Positions 1 to 13,115 of a stretch of DNA of 64,000 nucleotides are shown in pieces. The first letter of the stretch is position 1, and each line of letters starts with the position of its first letter. Below the pieces are notes generated by a model. The model had not been told where the DNA came from. It saw only the letters and a program-made list of their open reading frames with translations, and did not search any database. A program made the translations under genes and the position numbers. The stretch is from Purshia tridentata. Taxonomy: Eukaryota; Streptophyta; Magnoliopsida; Rosales; Rosaceae. The stretch spans positions 35,486 to 99,485 of the forward strand of contig QANT01007288.1 of the NCBI GenBank assembly GCA_003254885.1, in the 5' to 3' direction.

Positions 1-656
1 TGCTATCATTCACATCTTATTAAATGGGCGAGAGGTCCCTTTAACAGTGATCATTTTCATATGTTGTTAGTTTGTCAACATGTATACGTTGAATTTATGT
101 AATTAAGCAACACATTTGTTAGTTTGAAATGCCGGTGAGCATAATTGTCATTATTACAAATTATTGGTAGTCATTATTCAAAATTAATCGTTTTTTATTT
201 GGAAATAACTATAATTTATAAATTTTATTGAAATATTAGGGTTAAAAATGTGGATTAATATATTTTAACATTTGATAGAGAGTGAGAAAAACATCACTTT
301 TTAAATTGGAAATAATTATATAATTTAAGAATATTATGGAAATAGTGGGTCGAAAAAAGAAGATTAATATATTTCAAAATTTAGAAAGGGATGATAACAT
401 ATGAAATAACATCACTCTTTTTCTAATCTCACTACCTAAAAGTGTAATTGTCCTAATTTTCTATAAGGAAGGTTGTTGAGACTTCAGATACATCTTCCAT
501 ACATGCCAATACCAAGTTAATTTCTTGAAAATTCGAAAAGCAACAAATCCATGATTTTAGACATATATAGAAAGTTTTTAACATATAAGGTATTTTTTAT
601 AATACATAAGGAAGCTTTTATATGAGATAACTGATTGATAAGGAAGTTTTTATAAC
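1..656. other. Intergenic AT-rich stretch
   Basis: No coding region, RNA gene or clear repeat is recognised here. The DNA is AT-rich and has only short chance ORFs. Its right end, 649-656 (TTTATAAC), is the left target-site duplication of the adjacent hAT element. Confidence 0.6.
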
Positions 657-2008
657 CAGGGCCGATCCTGACTTTTGGAAGGTTTAGGAGCGAAAATTTA
701 AATTGAGCCCTTAAATTTAATTGTACAAAAAAAAAAAAATTTGCAAAATAATTGATAATTGAGAATTTGAAATCAATATTTCATTAACAAAAATTAGAAT
801 CAACAACACCTGAATATCTTATATTCAACTCCTTCAATTGAAAATCTAATTCCTTAATTTCCTTTGTTAGACTGTGACTAAAATTTCCAAAAAAGCCTTT
901 TTCCTCAAGCAAATAAAGGTATTTCTCTTAGCTCTTGTCTTTACGCCTTCTGTCATTTCTTAATCAGTTAATCCATTAATCCTCTACCTCTAGGCTCTTT
1001 TGAATGCCAAAAGTTTATTTTCTCTAAAAAATAGAGTTAGATCCCCAATCCCAATTCCCAAAAACTAAATAACCAAGCCTTTATTCTTTTAGGCCTCTTT
1101 CTTGATTATTCTAAACTTTTTATTATTTTTTATTTTTTGGGCATCCATTAGGCCTTAAAATAGGTCAATAAAGCTATCAATATAGATGGTTCTTTATTTA
1201 TTTTTTTACAGCATAATTATTTTTTTGTATATAAATATATATATATATATACAAAATATAAATTTTGTGGGCCCCTTAGCGCCGACCTACAGGAATGCAC
1301 AGAGTGTGACGGCCTAGGGCCCACATTTAAAGGGGCCCACAAAATTGATATTATATATATTTATTTGTTTATATACGAAAAAATAATTATGCTGTAAAAA
1401 AAATAAATAAAGAACCATCTATATTGATAGCTTTATTAACCTATTTTAAGGCCCAACGGAGGCCCAAAAAATTAAAAAAATTAAAATGTTTAAAATAATC
1501 AAGAAAGAGGCCTAAAAGAGTAAAGACTTGGTTAGTTGGTTTTTGGGAATTGGGATTGGGGTTCATACTCTATTCTTTAGAGAAAATAAACTTTTAGCAT
1601 TCAGAAGAGCCTAAAGGTAGAGGATTAATGGATTAAGTGATTAAGAAATGGCAGAAGGCGTAAAGGCAAGAGCTAAGAGAAATACCTTTATCTGCTTGAG
1701 GAAAAATGCTTTTTTGGAAATTTTAGTCACAGTCTAACAAAGGAAATTAAGGAATTAGATTTTCAATTGAAGGAGCTGGATATAAGATATTCAGGTGTTG
1801 TTGATTCTAAATTTTGTTAATGAAATATTGATTTCAAATTCTCAATTATCAATTGTTTTGCAAATTTGTTTTTTTGTACAATTAAATTTAAGGGCTCAAT
1901 TTAAATTTTCGCTCCTAGGCCTTCCAAAAGTCAGGATCGGCCCTAGGGCCTCTTTAAACGTGGGCCCTAGGCCGTCGCACTCTGTGCACTCCTTCAGGGC
2001 TGGCTCTG
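657..2008 (-). mobile_element. Non-autonomous hAT-type element (outer copy), interrupted by a second copy
   Basis: The element begins CAGGGCCGATCCTGA at 657 and ends TCAGGGCTGGCTCTG at 2008, so its termini are imperfect inverted repeats with the CAGGG-like start usual for hAT transposons. It is flanked by a perfect 8-bp direct repeat TTTATAAC (649-656 and 2009-2016), the target-site length of the hAT superfamily. Without the inner insertion (1277-1945) and its duplicated target, the outer element is about 675 bp. No transposase frame is present, so it must have been moved in trans. Relative to the copy at 47.8 kb it lies in reverse orientation. Assignment to hAT is inferred from the termini and target length; no search was run. 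Confidence 0.85.
1277..1945 (+). mobile_element. Non-autonomous hAT-type element (inner copy, nested head-to-head)
   Basis: A 669-bp copy of the same family sits inside the outer copy in opposite orientation. It runs from TAGCGCCGACCTAC at 1277 to TCAGGATCGGCCCTA at 1945. The flanks are 8-bp direct repeats, GGGCCCCT (1269-1276) and GGGCCTCT (1946-1953), identical at 7 of 8 positions. Because host and insert are near copies in opposite orientation, 657-1276 and the inner copy form a long inverted repeat with arms of about 0.6 kb and a short spacer. It has no coding capacity. Confidence 0.85.
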
Positions 2009-2016
2009 TTTATAAC

Positions 2017-3614
2017 AAATAAGGAAGTGAAATTTCTTTAGATGACCATCTAATATGTACATAAAACCAATTTTTTTTCTTAAACATTTAAGGGATGTCA
2101 TCAAGTATCATCGTCATTGCTTCAATATCTAAATGAAAACCGATAGAATCTCTATGCCAAATGGAGGTTATAAAGGATCATTAACCTTCATGGAAATAGA
2201 GGTAATATATGCTATATATCATTTATTTGAGGTAGAGATTGTATTATCTATTTGTTGATTTGAGTCGGAGATCATCTCCATTTCTTGATAGGATTGTTTT
2301 TGAAATGGAGGTCCGGTTTCTAGGGTTGGCCATGACTTTCCATTTCACAAATTTTAATTTTTATGAAATAATAGACAAGTGAGTGTAATACTGGAAGGTA
2401 GAGGCTGTGCTAGCCTTCATTCCAGAGTCAGGGTTGCTAGTCTCCACTTCACCATTCGAAATGAAGGTTCGACTTCCACTGGCTCGATTATAAATTTATA
2501 ACTCATATTTTTTTATTTTTTTTATTTGGCTACTTAAATTTTTAAAATTTAAACAAATAGAAAAATACATGTGGTAAAATTAGAAAGGTTTTGGAATTGT
2601 TTTCCGTACTAGATGTAGTGATGAAATTTTGGGTGAATATAGAGCTCTCCTTTAATTTTGAGGCCAGAGTCTAATTAAAACCAACAAATCCCAGGCTCAC
2701 TGGCCCAGCTCATCGAATAACCCATCAAATAATAATAATATTAATTTCCCAAATATTGTTTTTGTTTTTGTTTTGTATTTTGTATTTTTTATTTTTATGC
2801 TCTTTCTTTTCCCCAATCTCTCTTCGCCAATAAATTTTATTTGAAAAACCCCTCTCACAAATGCACATCCCAACCTGACAACCTCCTCCTCCCATCCAAA
2901 TTCTCATTTCTTTCCTTCTTTACCAAAAAAAAAAGCAAAAAAGAAACCTAATTTTGATCATCAAACATTCAGAAAGTCTCATTCAATCTAATGCCCTACA
3001 TTTCTTCTCTGCTCCCTCTTCTTCTTCTTCCTCCTCACCACGCCTGTACTTCCCCCATTATCCGATTCGCCGACACTTCATCACTATTGGGATTGCTCTG
3101 TTTCCTTTAGGGTTCTCAGATAATCCCATCCTTCTCTATTTCACCAATCTCCCAATCCACCACTGTAGTTTCCGCCGCCTAGGGTTTCGTCCCTGTTCAG
3201 ATTGTGAATCGATTTTTTTTTAATCTCTATTGTAAAATCTGGGTTTGTTTTGTTTTTTTTTTTTTTTTAACTACTGGGTAGGATTCTATTTTTGTGATCC
3301 TTTGTTTCCTTAAATACCCAAAAATCTGGTAGTATTTGCGGCAGATTACATTCTGTAGCTTTAAAAGGAAAAAACAGAAAAATCCTATCTGGGATTTTTC
3401 GGTTTGAAACGGAAGGTTTCCTTTGTTTCTATCGGAAAGGGTTTACATTGAGCAACAACTTCTCTGTGTTTTTTCGTTTTACTTGTTGCCATTGTTTTTG
3501 GCTTTGGGATTGGGAAAGGCTCGGCTTTGTTGTTGTTGTACTGCTTTTGGGATTTTCGGTGGGCAAGGAAGAGTTATTGTTTGGCGTGGAAGTGAAGGGA
3601 AAGCTTAGGCTTGC
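2017..3614. other. Intergenic DNA and probable promoter/5' UTR of the nucleotidyltransferase gene
   Basis: AT-rich DNA without coding content up to about 2950. From about 2950 the sequence becomes pyrimidine-rich (CT tracts near 3010-3040) and carries an inverted telo-box CTAGGGTTT at 3179-3187. Both are usual near plant transcription starts and in 5' UTRs. Transcription start and any 5' UTR intron cannot be placed from sequence alone. Confidence 0.5.
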
Positions 3615-6600
3615 ATGGGCGAACATGAGGGGTGGGCACAGCCACCAAGTGGGCTATTGCCGAATGGCCTATTGCCCAATGAAGCTGCTTCGGTGATGCG
3701 AGTGCTCGACTCAGAGCGATGGTTGAAGGCAGAGGAGCGAACTGCAGAGCTTATTGCCTGCATTCAGCCCAATCCACCCTCCGAAGAGCGCAGGAATGCT
3801 GTGGCCGATTATGTGCAGCGGCTCATCATGAAATGCTTCCCCTGCCAGGTGGGACATTCGTATAAACATCGTGCTTTAATGTTTCTATATGGTAGAAAAA
3901 TGCATTATAATGGTGTCATTCTTTAAGAATACATGTAAGAAAACTTAAGCTAGCATTGTTTTTATATAGGATAGCATAGATAATTGAGAAATATTTTCAT
4001 TGTGATGCATAAATGGTGTGATGAGTACTTTTTGGAAGTTGGAGGTTCTAGAATCAGAATGTTGGTTTGAGCTAATGAAGTAATGAGAACTAAGAGGGGA
4101 CTCAAGAAATATATTTGGCCAGACAGGTATATATAACCTTTTATCAAGTGGAATTTAGAAACTTGGAGGCTTTTTTGGGGAAATGGCATATATTGGGTTC
4201 TATGGTTGGTTTAGTTCAGCATGTCTTCATGGTGGTTAAGTTGGACCAAGGCTCATGGTTATGCGATGACTAATTGTTTGTCAACTTGTTGCATAGGTGC
4301 ATATTTATTGTGTTTCATATTAATTATTCCATTTATTTCTACTATGGCTCAAATGTTTATAATTATGAGCAGGTGTTCACTTTTGGGTCTGTACCCCTTA
4401 AGACTTATCTGCCTGACGGTGATATTGACCTAACCGCCTTCAGTAAGAGTCAAAATTTGAAGGACACATGGGCCCATCAAGTTCGTGATATGTTGGAGAA
4501 TGAGGAGAAGAATGAGAATGCTGAATTTCGTGTGAAAGAGGTTCAGTACATTCAGGCAGAAGTAGGTTTCTCTTAGTAAATTTTTTATATTTGTTGGAGA
4601 TTCTATTGTGGCAATATTTTTTGTTCATGTCTGTTCATTGTTCTTACTATATTTGGTTCTTTAATATATCTTGAATTTGTTTTGTTGATACTAGATTTAG
4701 CATTAATACTTCTCTTTATATATCTACAGGTGAAGATAATCAAGTGTCTTGTGGAAAACATTGTAGTAGACATATCATTCAATCAGCTTGGGGGCTTGTG
4801 CACCCTTTGTTTCCTTGAAGAGGTGAATGGTGCACTTGAAAACCTTGTTTATATTTTGTGCCTTGACTAATTGTATTGTTTGCTTCTGCAGGTCGATCAT
4901 TTAATAAACCAAAACCATTTGTTCAAGCGTAGTATTATACTCATAAAGGCCTGGTGCTATTATGAGAGCCGAATACTTGGTGCTCACCATGGACTTATCT
5001 CAACTTATGCGTTGGAAACTTTGGTTTTATACATATTTCATGTTTTCAACAATTCCTTTGCTGGACCACTTGAGGTGGCTACGGTTACCTTGGCGTATTT
5101 TTTTAGTATTAATTCTTTTGTGGATCCATCTGAATGGTTTTCTTTGCTTGTGCAGGTCCTTTATCGTTTTCTAGAGTTCTTTAGTAAGTTTGACTGGGAC
5201 AATTTTTGTGTTAGCCTATGGGGTCCTGTACCCATTAGTTCACTTCCAGATGTAACTGGTATTGATAATATGCCTTTCTATGTTAATTTTTTACCATCAA
5301 TTCCCCAATTTTGTCAATTGTTGCCAATTTCCAGTTTAATTTGATATTCTTTATGTCGCAGCTGAACCTCCTAGAAAAGATGGTGGAGAGTTACTACTGA
5401 GCAAATTGTTTCTTGATGCCTGTAGCTCAGTGTACGCTGTTTTCCCAGGCAGTCCAGAAAATCAGGGCCAACCTTTTGTTTCCAAACATTTTAATGTTAT
5501 TGATCCTTTGCGAATCAACAACAACCTTGGACGTAGTGTTAGTAAAGGTATGTAGTTCCAAAATTATATGCTTTTGGATCACTGTTACACAAACTCTTAT
5601 TTCAAGAGAACTGGATTATTTCATGGGACACCCAAAGATTCGTTTGCTGTGTATAGGTGTAAATGTCATTTGTTATTTGTCAGTGTTTCTAATGGTGTTT
5701 GTAAGGTGTAATGGTGCTGCTTTGTTGTCTATCGGTTTGCATTATGGGCTCTTGATATTATTTTATTGTGAATATATTTTCCAGGTAACTTCTTTAGGAT
5801 ACGCAGTGCATTTGCATTTGGGGCTAAAAGGCTGGCCAGGTTGCTTGATTGTGCCAAAGAGGATCTATTTTTTGAAGTAAATCAATTTTTTCTGAACACT
5901 TGGGATAGACATGGGAGTGGTCATCGACCTGATGCACCACGAAATGATCTGAGGCGCTTGAGACTTTCGAACCCAGACCACATACATGGGTCTGAGAATC
6001 TCAGGAACAACTCAAGCAGCCAAAAAAGTGAAAGTTCCTCTGGTCGTGATACTCAAGGTGAGGGAACACATGGTTCACATAGTGTTCCCTCTCAGCATGG
6101 TAGTTATCCTTTAGAAAGCTCATCCGGGAATAGTGATGTGTCTACAGTTATTCACCCTCAAAGCCAAAAGAGACATGGGAACACAAGCATTTCTAGAGCC
6201 TCTGATCAGATTAGAAAGGAAACCAATTCGAGCCTGGGTGCACACATTGATAAAGGTCAGAGAAGTGCTAAACCTGATAACTTGGTGAATGACCTCCATG
6301 GGAGGTTTCTTTTTGCGAGGACACGTTCTAGTCCCGAGCTTACTGATACATATGGTGAAGTCTCTTCTCAAGGTAGGCGCAACAGAGCTCCGGAGAGTGG
6401 GAAAAGTCAAACTTATTCGACAAGGTTGGATAATATCAGGAGAAAGAATCTGGAATCTGATACTTTGGCAAGCCACAGAGTTAGATCCTCAGCAGATGAT
6501 CCTTCTTCTGCTAGACAAATCTCATCCCGTCAAAGCCTTGATGCCGCAGTTGACTCAAACTGTGGTTCAAATAACTACCATGATGAGTCAGGCTTGAGTG

Positions 6601-9530
6601 CCATTGCTGATGATTTTGCTTCTGTTTCGGGGGCACAAGGGATGCACCAAGAGGAGCAAGATCTTGTTAATATGATGGCATCTTCTACAGCTCACAGCTT
6701 TAATGGACAGGTTCATCTTCCATTGAATTTGGCTTCCAGTCACCTACCTCTTCCAATCCCACATTCCATTCTTGCTTCAATGGGATATGGTCAGAGAAAT
6801 ATGGGTGGAATGGTTCCCACAAATTTTCCCTTGATTGAGACTCCTTGGGGCACAAACATGCAATTGCCTCAAGGTGGTTTTCCATCACCGTTAACCCATT
6901 ATTTCCCTGGCATGGGGTTGACCTCAAATCCTGAAGATTCATTAGAACGTGGTAATGAAAATTTTGGATCTGTGGAAATGAACTCAGGCGAATCTGATCA
7001 TGATTTCTGGCATCAGCAGGAGAGGGGCTCTACTGGTGGGTTTGATCTTGATAATGGAAGTTTTGAAATGCTTCAGGCAGATGATAAGCAACAGTCAACC
7101 TCATCTGGTTATAGCTTTCATCCTTCATCTCAGGGAGGTGCCTCTGGAAGTCCTTTGCGGGTTCAACAAAAGTCTATCAAAGAAAACCGAGATTCAATGG
7201 GGGAAGATCACACGGATAATTCTCAGTATCAAGATAACAGAGGAAATGAGGTCTACTTTGATGACCGAGTGAGTTCTAGGTCCTTGTCTGCTTATACTAG
7301 TTCAGTGAGAAGTAAGACCTCTTCTGAGAGTTCTTGGGAAGGATCATCAGCAAAGGTTTCAAAGTCAACAAGGGAAAAACGGGGTAGGAAAACTGGCCTT
7401 TCAGCAGTTCCATCTGCTGCATATGGGAAAGGTAAGAGTGTGTCTGAACATTCCTCTACTCAAGCCGATGATGACAACAGGGATACAACTCTAGGGGCTG
7501 AAATGGTAGAAAGAAGCACAGGACCTCACCCTGTTACTTCCTTGCATGCTGCAAGCCATCAAATACCTGGTTTTGAACAATCTCAGACGAGTGGATCAGA
7601 TTCGTTGATACCTTTTGCTCCAGTGCTCTTAGGTCCTGGCTCACGACAGAGAGCTACAAATGATTCTGGGATGGTTCCCTTCGCATTTTATCCTACGGGG
7701 CCTCCAGTTCCGTTTGTTACAATGCTTCCTTATTACAATTTCCCAACAGATACAGGAACTTCAGATGTATCAACAAGCCAATTCACTAGGGAAGAGGGAC
7801 AAGATAATAGTGATTCTGGTCAGAATTTTGATTCATCTGAGGGAATTGATCAGCCTGAGGTATTAAGTACTTCTAACACTATGGGAAGGGCTACTCTTAT
7901 TGAGCCACAAGAGCATAAGCCTGACATTCTCAACAGCGACTTTGCTAGCCATTGGCAGAATTTGCAATATGGAAGGTTTTGCCAAAATTCTCGGCATTCT
8001 TCACCTTTGCCTTATTCACCAGTTATGGTGCCCCCTGTATACTTACAAGGAAGATTTCCTTGGGATGGTCCTGGGAGACCTGTTTCAGCGAACATGAATC
8101 TCGTCACTCAGCTTATGAGTTATGGGCCTCGACTGGTTCCCGTTGCTCCTCTTCAGTCAGTTTCTAACAGACCTGCTGGTGTTTATCAACGTTATGTGGA
8201 TGAGATTCCAAGATATCGGAGTGGGACTGGGACCTACCTGCCAAATCCTGTAAGATAATATTAAACATGTTCCTTCTCGGCTGCTTATATTGGAACCTTT
8301 CTTTTGGCTTCTTGTTTTTTCTTTTTGTCCTTTGGGTTGGGGGGTTGTGTTGATTCAAATGCAGGAGCGCTTTTCTTTGTTTAACAAGCATGTTTGTCCT
8401 AACAATCTTGACTATTTACGAGTCTGGTTTCTGAATAGTTAGGCATGGGTTAACCATGATGTAGAAAGCTTCTCTTAATTTAGGGGGTGGGGTTACCAAA
8501 AAACACACTGCACTATAGCTTTAGGAGTGATAACTTGGGTCCTTGTCGCAGTTCTATTTATCTCTTTTTTTCTTTTCTTTTGCCCTTTTTAATTACTTCA
8601 GAAGGTTTCTGTACGAGACCGGCATACTACAAGTACAAGAAGGGGGAGTTACAACTATGATAGGAATGACCACCATGGTGATAGAGAAGGGAACTGGAAT
8701 GCCAATTCAAAGTCACGAGCTTCTGGGCGCAACCACAGTCGCAGCCAAGCTGATAAGCAAAATTCAAGAGTAGATCGTTTGGCAGCTAGTGAGAACCGAG
8801 CTGAAAGGCCATGGAGCTCTCATAGACAGGAATCATTCCCTTCATATCAATCTCAAAATGGTCCTATCCGCTCAAACACTACACAGAGTGGTTCCACCAA
8901 TGTTGCATATGGCATGTATCCACTACCAGCCATGAACCCGAGTGGGATGTCATCAAATGGTCCTACCATTCCATCTGTTGTCATGCTGTATCCTTATGAT
9001 CATAATGCTGGCTATGGATCACCTGCTGAACAGCTTGAGTTTGGTTCACTTGGACCGGTGGGTTTCTCTGGTTTGAATGAAGCTTCACAGCTCAATGAGG
9101 GGAGCCGGATGAGTGGGGCATTTGAGGAACAAAGGTTTCATGGTGGCTCTGCGCAACGGTCTTCACCCGATCAACCCTCTTCACCCCACATCCAAAGGTA
9201 ATTGGTCTTGGTTTTTTCTTAATTGTGGGGACGGTGTCCTGGATACCACGGCAGTGTCTCATGGGCAACCTCTTCTGGAGATTTTATACTGTTTTTTAAT
9301 TTTTTGTTACTTGCAACCTCTTCCCTGGGATTGTTTTGTGATGCTGTCAATTTTCTTAACAGGGGAGTTTGATTATTTTCCCAGATCAGTGGCCCAGAGA
9401 AAATTATCAGATGAAAGATGAGGATTTTCCACCTCTAGCTTTTCCAGATCAGGAAGGGAATGATGATGGAGGAAACTACAATGAGAAACCCTCTCATTAC
9501 CAAGCGTTCTTGTTCTCACCCCCTTCTTAA
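3615..9530 (+). CDS. Nucleotidyltransferase / PAP-OAS1 substrate-binding domain protein (At3g61690-like)
   Basis: Nine exons: 3615-3848, 4373-4561, 4730-4822, 4892-5074, 5156-5258, 5362-5547, 5785-8249, 8602-9197 and 9368-9530, giving 1403 residues in an unbroken frame. An in-frame TAG at 3606-3608 supports the start. The N-terminal third is a poly(A)-polymerase-like nucleotidyltransferase: Gly83-Ser84 begins the catalytic helix-turn motif, Asp95 and Asp97 are the DxD metal ligands, and Asp155 in VVDIS is the third carboxylate. A PAP/OAS1-type substrate-binding region follows to about residue 330. The remaining 1,000 residues, mostly from the giant exon 7, are Ser/Gly/Gln-rich and look disordered, ending in an acidic DEDFPPLAF block. 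By family it should add nucleotides to RNA 3' ends, but the plant members are little studied and the target is unknown. The last acceptor (9367/9368) was chosen because it alone keeps the frame. Closest remembered relative is Arabidopsis At3g61690. Confidence 0.88.
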
Positions 9531-11337
9531 AAAGGAAGAATTTGACTATTTCATTCCATGATTTATTTATATCTTCCTTATCCCATCATGCCTGCTTGGA
9601 GCTTTTATGTACACTAGAACGTAGTTTACTTGCTCTATTTTCAAGAATGATTGGTGATAAATGGGGATGAAGGTGATGGTGTTGGCGAAGGGGAAGGCAG
9701 GACTCGGGGACCTAAAATTCCATATAGTGTTAGGCACCTTGTAACTCTACTGAATTAGAAAACTCTCTTTAGGTTCAGAATTTAGGATTTTACTGTGTCA
9801 AAAAAATTGTCCTATCAGAGGAATCTCTCACACACCATGTATTAGGGTTTTCCATTCAGAATCTGTGTACCAGTTCTGTTTTATGTACTCTTGTTTAAGA
9901 TATTTAACAGTGTAGCAATTACAGCACCATAGATTAAACGGTTGACTTTGTCTATCTTTTATATTACTTTTTTTTTTGAAATAGGTCATTTCAGAGAATT
10001 TTTTCTGTGTAATTGATATACTATTACGTAGTGTAATTAATTTAGCGTATAAATATATTGTTGGATGATACATGTATTTTTGTAGGGTTCGGTTACATTG
10101 AAAAATCACTTAGTCATTTGAATTTATTTATTTTTCCAATATTTTTCAAAAGAGAAATTCAAATTATGTTTATTCGAAAATGTAAAGAAGCATATTTTCT
10201 TGTAAGTATATAATTATGTCTTGCTGTACGCATCAAGCAAAACCCTCCTGACTAGTAATGAAGATTGAAGACTAAATTGGTGGAGAACATAACTTTTCAG
10301 ACGTCAACTTTAGCCAACTTCTTCAGCAAGTTTTGATATACTCCCAAAGAGTGAAACTACTCTTCTGCAATACGAAACCTCCCTTTGGAAGGCTTTTTAC
10401 CTTTAGGCATCAATCTGCTTTTCCCTTTGAAATATAATTACAAGAATGAAATCTCCTTTTTTGGTTTTTTTTTTTTTTACTGTTGTGGACTGAACAAAGA
10501 GAACCTTAAGAACTAAAACAAACTCTTATTCCAATTTTTTGATACCAACCGATGTGGCATTTTGTATGACATTTTCTTATTTGTTTTTAATAAATAGGTT
10601 TATATATAAATAAATGGAGTATTGACATATCAACCAGGATCTAAAAAGTTATGATAGTAGTTGGTATTTCTAATATGATGGTTGCGCCCTTTTTTCTGTG
10701 TATAACTCAGAAATACATCCACCATGATGGCCAAGCTTGCAAATTTGTAAGAGCTCAAATGCATATGCAATCAGAAATAACAATATCAAGTTGGGACATC
10801 TTTATTTTGGAAGATTGCATTGGACTTGGCCCTTACCCAAGGGCATAACTCACAGGTCCTTCAGGCATCCGAATGCCCTAGGGTTAGAGATCGAACACTA
10901 TTGTTTTCTGTTCCCCTTTCAATCTCCTTGGGTAGGGCTTTTCATCCAAGCTTCAGGAGAAATATCGAACCATTTTATAGTGCTAACATGAGTGCCTTTG
11001 TAGCAACTTGATATTAATTTAGTGGTATTTCTTCTCAATATTGGAAATGTTTTAATTTCAAATCCATTGTCCTTTAGATAAAGAAAAAAACATGAATTCG
11101 TTTATAATTTGGAGACTGTGTGATATACAAATAGATCTGACATTTCATATATCTATATTTTAGTATGCCGTCAAAATCTAAGACTTAAAAAAGCATGTTT
11201 GTTCCATGAAATTTTATTTCAACATTTTTTTTTGGTACAATGGGGACAGAAGCCTTATTTCAACATTTTATTATCAACATTTTGTTAGAATGAAACTGAG
11301 TTCGAAAGAGAGTTCTGTCAAAATTCAAATGAACAAG
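9531..11337. other. 3' UTR and AT-rich intergenic DNA
   Basis: The 3' UTR of the nucleotidyltransferase gene probably covers the first few hundred bases. The rest is AT-rich with short chance ORFs only. A segment around 10640-10990 is less AT-rich and looks like an old repeat remnant, but nothing in it can be named. Confidence 0.5.
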
Positions 11338-12615
11338 TAGGGGTAGGCATCTCATTCCGCAATATCATTCGATACCGATTCTATATTATTCTGTGTCAAG
11401 TTTTATACCGAAAAATAATACTGATCTTTATATTATACCTAAACCATACCGTACCGTTCTTAAATGGTATGGGAATGGTTTCACTTTTTTAATACCGACC
11501 AATACCATACCATACCGAACATTAATTAAATTTAAATTTAAATATTTTAATTAACATTTCTATATAAAAACTAAATAAAAATATAGTATGGTAACTTGGT
11601 ATATATTATAATTCATAGTTAATTAATAATTTATAATTTTATATCATATCATAATATTATATATCCTAAAATATTTAAACCCAAAACTCTAATGCTAAAC
11701 ACTATACCCTAATTGGCTAATACTATAATTCATAGTATTAACTGTATTATAGTATGACAAGTTGATATATATTATATATCATAGTATTAACTGTATTATA
11801 GTATGGCAAGTTGATATATATTATATACTATATAGTATACTATAATTCATAGTTAATTTATATCAATCCTAATATTATGATATGGTATAATATTAATAAA
11901 TGGTATATATTATACCCCATACCCTATACCTTAAGGTTTAGGAAATTAAGATATAGAATAAAACATATACTATAATATCTCATACCCTATACTAATTAAA
12001 ACATATGTAATAAAAATAAAAAACTCCAAACCCCAAAGTCCAAACTTGAATTCAAACCTTAAGATACCGTAAACCTTAAACTCCAAAGTCCAAACCCCAA
12101 ACCAAACCCCAAAAATACCCTAAATCTTGAACTCCAAAGTCCCAAACCCCAAACCAAACCCCAAAATACCCTAAACCATTAACTCCAGAGTCCCAAATCC
12201 CAAACGAAACCATTTGGGCATTCTATTTTTGTGTTTTGTGCAAACTATTATGAATTTACTAGAATTTAGGCATTCTATTTATTAAGTTTGAATTAGAATT
12301 ATATATGAACTTCTATTTTAAATGTAAAATTTTGTTTTGGGTTTTTGGCTAAAAAAAACAGATGGTTAAATGTTGTTTTGATTGAAAAAATATGTTGAAT
12401 GTTTTGGTTTTGGCAAAAAAAATAAAAAACAGTTTAAAAGATTGACATCATGTCATACCATACAGTTTTATATCGAATCCGTAGAACATCGGTATGATAT
12501 GGATCCATTTTTTAAAATATTTACCATATCATACTATACCATTCCATTTAAAAATTGCTGATATGAGATAGGTATGAGGTTTATACCGTTCCATACCATA
12601 ACATGTCCACCTCTA
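11338..12615. mobile_element. Degenerate hAT-like element with internal tandem repeats
   Basis: The left end TAGGGGTAGGCAT (11338) is matched by the right end TGTCCACCTCTA (to 12615), an imperfect terminal inverted repeat of the TAGGGGTGGGCA type common in plant hAT elements. The flanks TGAACAAG (11330-11337) and TCCACAAG (12616-12623) agree at 6 of 8 positions, consistent with an eroded 8-bp target duplication. The interior is non-coding: ATACC/GGTAT-rich ends, two copies of a roughly 50-bp AT-rich unit near 11735 and 11785, and three to four units of about 50 bp rich in CAAACCCC/ATACCCTAAA (about 12022-12200). Old and immobile. Confidence 0.6.
12022..12205. repeat. Minisatellite-like array, unit about 50 bp, CCCTAAA-like
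   Basis: The motif AACTCCAAAG or a close variant recurs near 12022, 12079, 12130 and 12180, a period of about 50 bp. Units contain runs such as CAAACCCCAAACC and ATACCCTAAA. The resemblance to telomere repeats is superficial, as no perfect CCCTAAA tandem is present. It lies inside the hAT-like element. Confidence 0.65.
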
Positions 12616-13115
12616 TCCACAAGAGTTGTAGTTTACAAAATGAGATTTGATTTCACTAAGCTCAAGACTACTATTTATTCACTTTGTTATAACAAAATTT
12701 TCTAGTAGTAGTATAACACTAAATTTTTGTTAACTTTATGTTTTACCAATGGATAGCATGGATCAACTTTCTTTTGGCCAGCATGGATCAACTTTTAACT
12801 ATAAATTTGTATAGAGTAATGCAAGGGTACCGCATTTATACCACTCTCTAACATAGATGAGATTCATCTGTACAGGCGGGCTCCATTACTGTTTAAAGGA
12901 TTAATGTTTAGGTACTCAGATTTGAGTACTAATCTTGTACTCGTGGCCAATCAAAAAAAGGGTATACTGTTAGGTACTCAGAATTTAAGACTGTCAAAAT
13001 CTCTTGTATTTGATAAAACATGGCCAGTTCCCAATACGTTTCAAATATGATAGCTTCTCGTTCTCAACAAAAAATAGTAATTGAGACGATTAGATTAACT
13101 GCCTAAGTTGCTAAG
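12616..13115. other. Intergenic, 3' flank of helicase gene
   Basis: No gene seen. The last part (about 12900-13115) presumably holds the 3' UTR of the minus-strand helicase gene; no clear AATAAA signal was found close to its stop codon. Confidence 0.45.

Noticed and set aside
1795-2022. 75-codon ORF
   Set aside because: It lies inside the hAT element and crosses its terminus; composition is not protein-like.
2038-2058. TTAGATGACCATC resembles the first 13 bases of miR827
   Set aside because: The match stops after 13 bases and I see no complementary arm nearby for a hairpin, so it is probably chance in AT-rich DNA.
5413-5880. 155-codon ORF in the nucleotidyltransferase gene
   Set aside because: It reads through exon 6, an intron and part of exon 7 in a different frame; it is a shadow of the gene.
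9985-10045. Shared TATTACxTAGTGTAATTAATTT-like motif also near 18495 and 28390
   Set aside because: The similarity is short and AT-rich with no defined ends or target duplications, too weak to call a repeat family.
12022-12205. Possible interstitial telomere array
   Set aside because: CCCTAAA occurs only as part of longer degenerate units; no perfect tandem TTTAGGG run, so it is a minisatellite.
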